Positions 6,140-6,157 of a stretch of DNA of 6,157 nucleotides are shown piece after piece. Under the pieces are notes generated by a model. It worked only from the letters and a program-made list of their open reading frames with translations. It was not told where the DNA came from and searched no databases. The stretch comes from Prolixibacteraceae bacterium (GTDB taxonomy: Bacteria > Bacteroidota > Bacteroidia > Bacteroidales > Prolixibacteraceae), in contig JAEUSS010000517.1 in NCBI GenBank assembly GCA_016788685.1, positions 1 through 6,157 on the forward strand. The letters run 5' to 3'. Both the position numbers and the translations under genes were made by a program. Position 1 is the first letter of the stretch; each line of letters starts with the position of its first letter.

Positions 6140-6157
6140 CGCCTTAAAAGTGCAAGA

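Larger units (their letters stand above)
5829..6157. other. AT-rich non-coding tail downstream of porU
   Basis: No coding frame is supported on either strand of this 329-base stretch. Stops are frequent and the composition is clearly AT-richer than the neighbouring genes. It contains the hairpin at 5827-5854, small inverted repeats (GAAC-ATT-GTTC 5869-5879; GTCTA/TAGAC 5984-5997; TAATTTT/AAAATTA 6051-6065), and candidate promoter boxes on both strands. porV often neighbours porU in related genomes, but it does not start within this window. Confidence 0.7.

Noticed and set aside
1..6157. Possibility of a defence system, mobile element, CRISPR array or novel accessory system
   Set aside because: All coding sequence is explained by murF, gldJ and porU. 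No repeats, transposase, integrase, tRNA or repeat-spacer structure is visible.

Overview
The window comes from a member of the Bacteroidota. Three observations support this: two hallmark genes of the type IX secretion system (T9SS) and gliding apparatus, start codons with no Shine-Dalgarno sequence, and intergenic copies of the Bacteroidota promoter consensus (TTTG at -33, TAnnTTTG at -7). The proteins do not fix the family. A Bacteroidales/Marinilabiliales-type or Cytophaga-Flavobacterium-type organism is plausible.

Layout from left to right. Positions 1-250 (minus) hold the first 83 codons of murF, a peptidoglycan precursor ligase that runs off the left edge. Positions 262-296 hold an intrinsic terminator for leftward transcription. 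Positions 318-1769 (minus) hold gldJ, an outer-membrane lipoprotein with an FGE-sulfatase fold that has lost the catalytic cysteines. Positions 1770-2087 are a divergent control region with candidate promoters facing each way and an operator-like palindrome. Positions 2088-5828 (plus) hold porU, the gingipain-like C25 protease that acts as the T9SS sortase. It has an intact His/Cys pair and its own C-terminal domain. Positions 5829-6157 are an AT-rich non-coding tail with a hairpin just after porU, oriented as a minus-strand terminator, and a candidate promoter near the right edge for a gene outside the window.

How the genes work together. PorU sits on the cell surface. It removes the C-terminal sorting domain from T9SS cargo and attaches the cargo to anionic lipopolysaccharide. 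GldJ is a periplasm-facing outer-membrane lipoprotein needed, in gliding relatives, to stabilise GldK and so the T9SS/gliding machinery. MurF adds D-Ala-D-Ala to the cell-wall precursor and is a housekeeping gene next to gldJ.

I see no mobile element, CRISPR array, tRNA or rRNA. The locus is a recognisable T9SS neighbourhood, not a new system. The less ordinary points are regulatory: a possible leaderless porU transcript, a terminator almost touching the murF start, and a possible small RNA antisense to the porU 3' flank. All of these are inferences from sequence alone.
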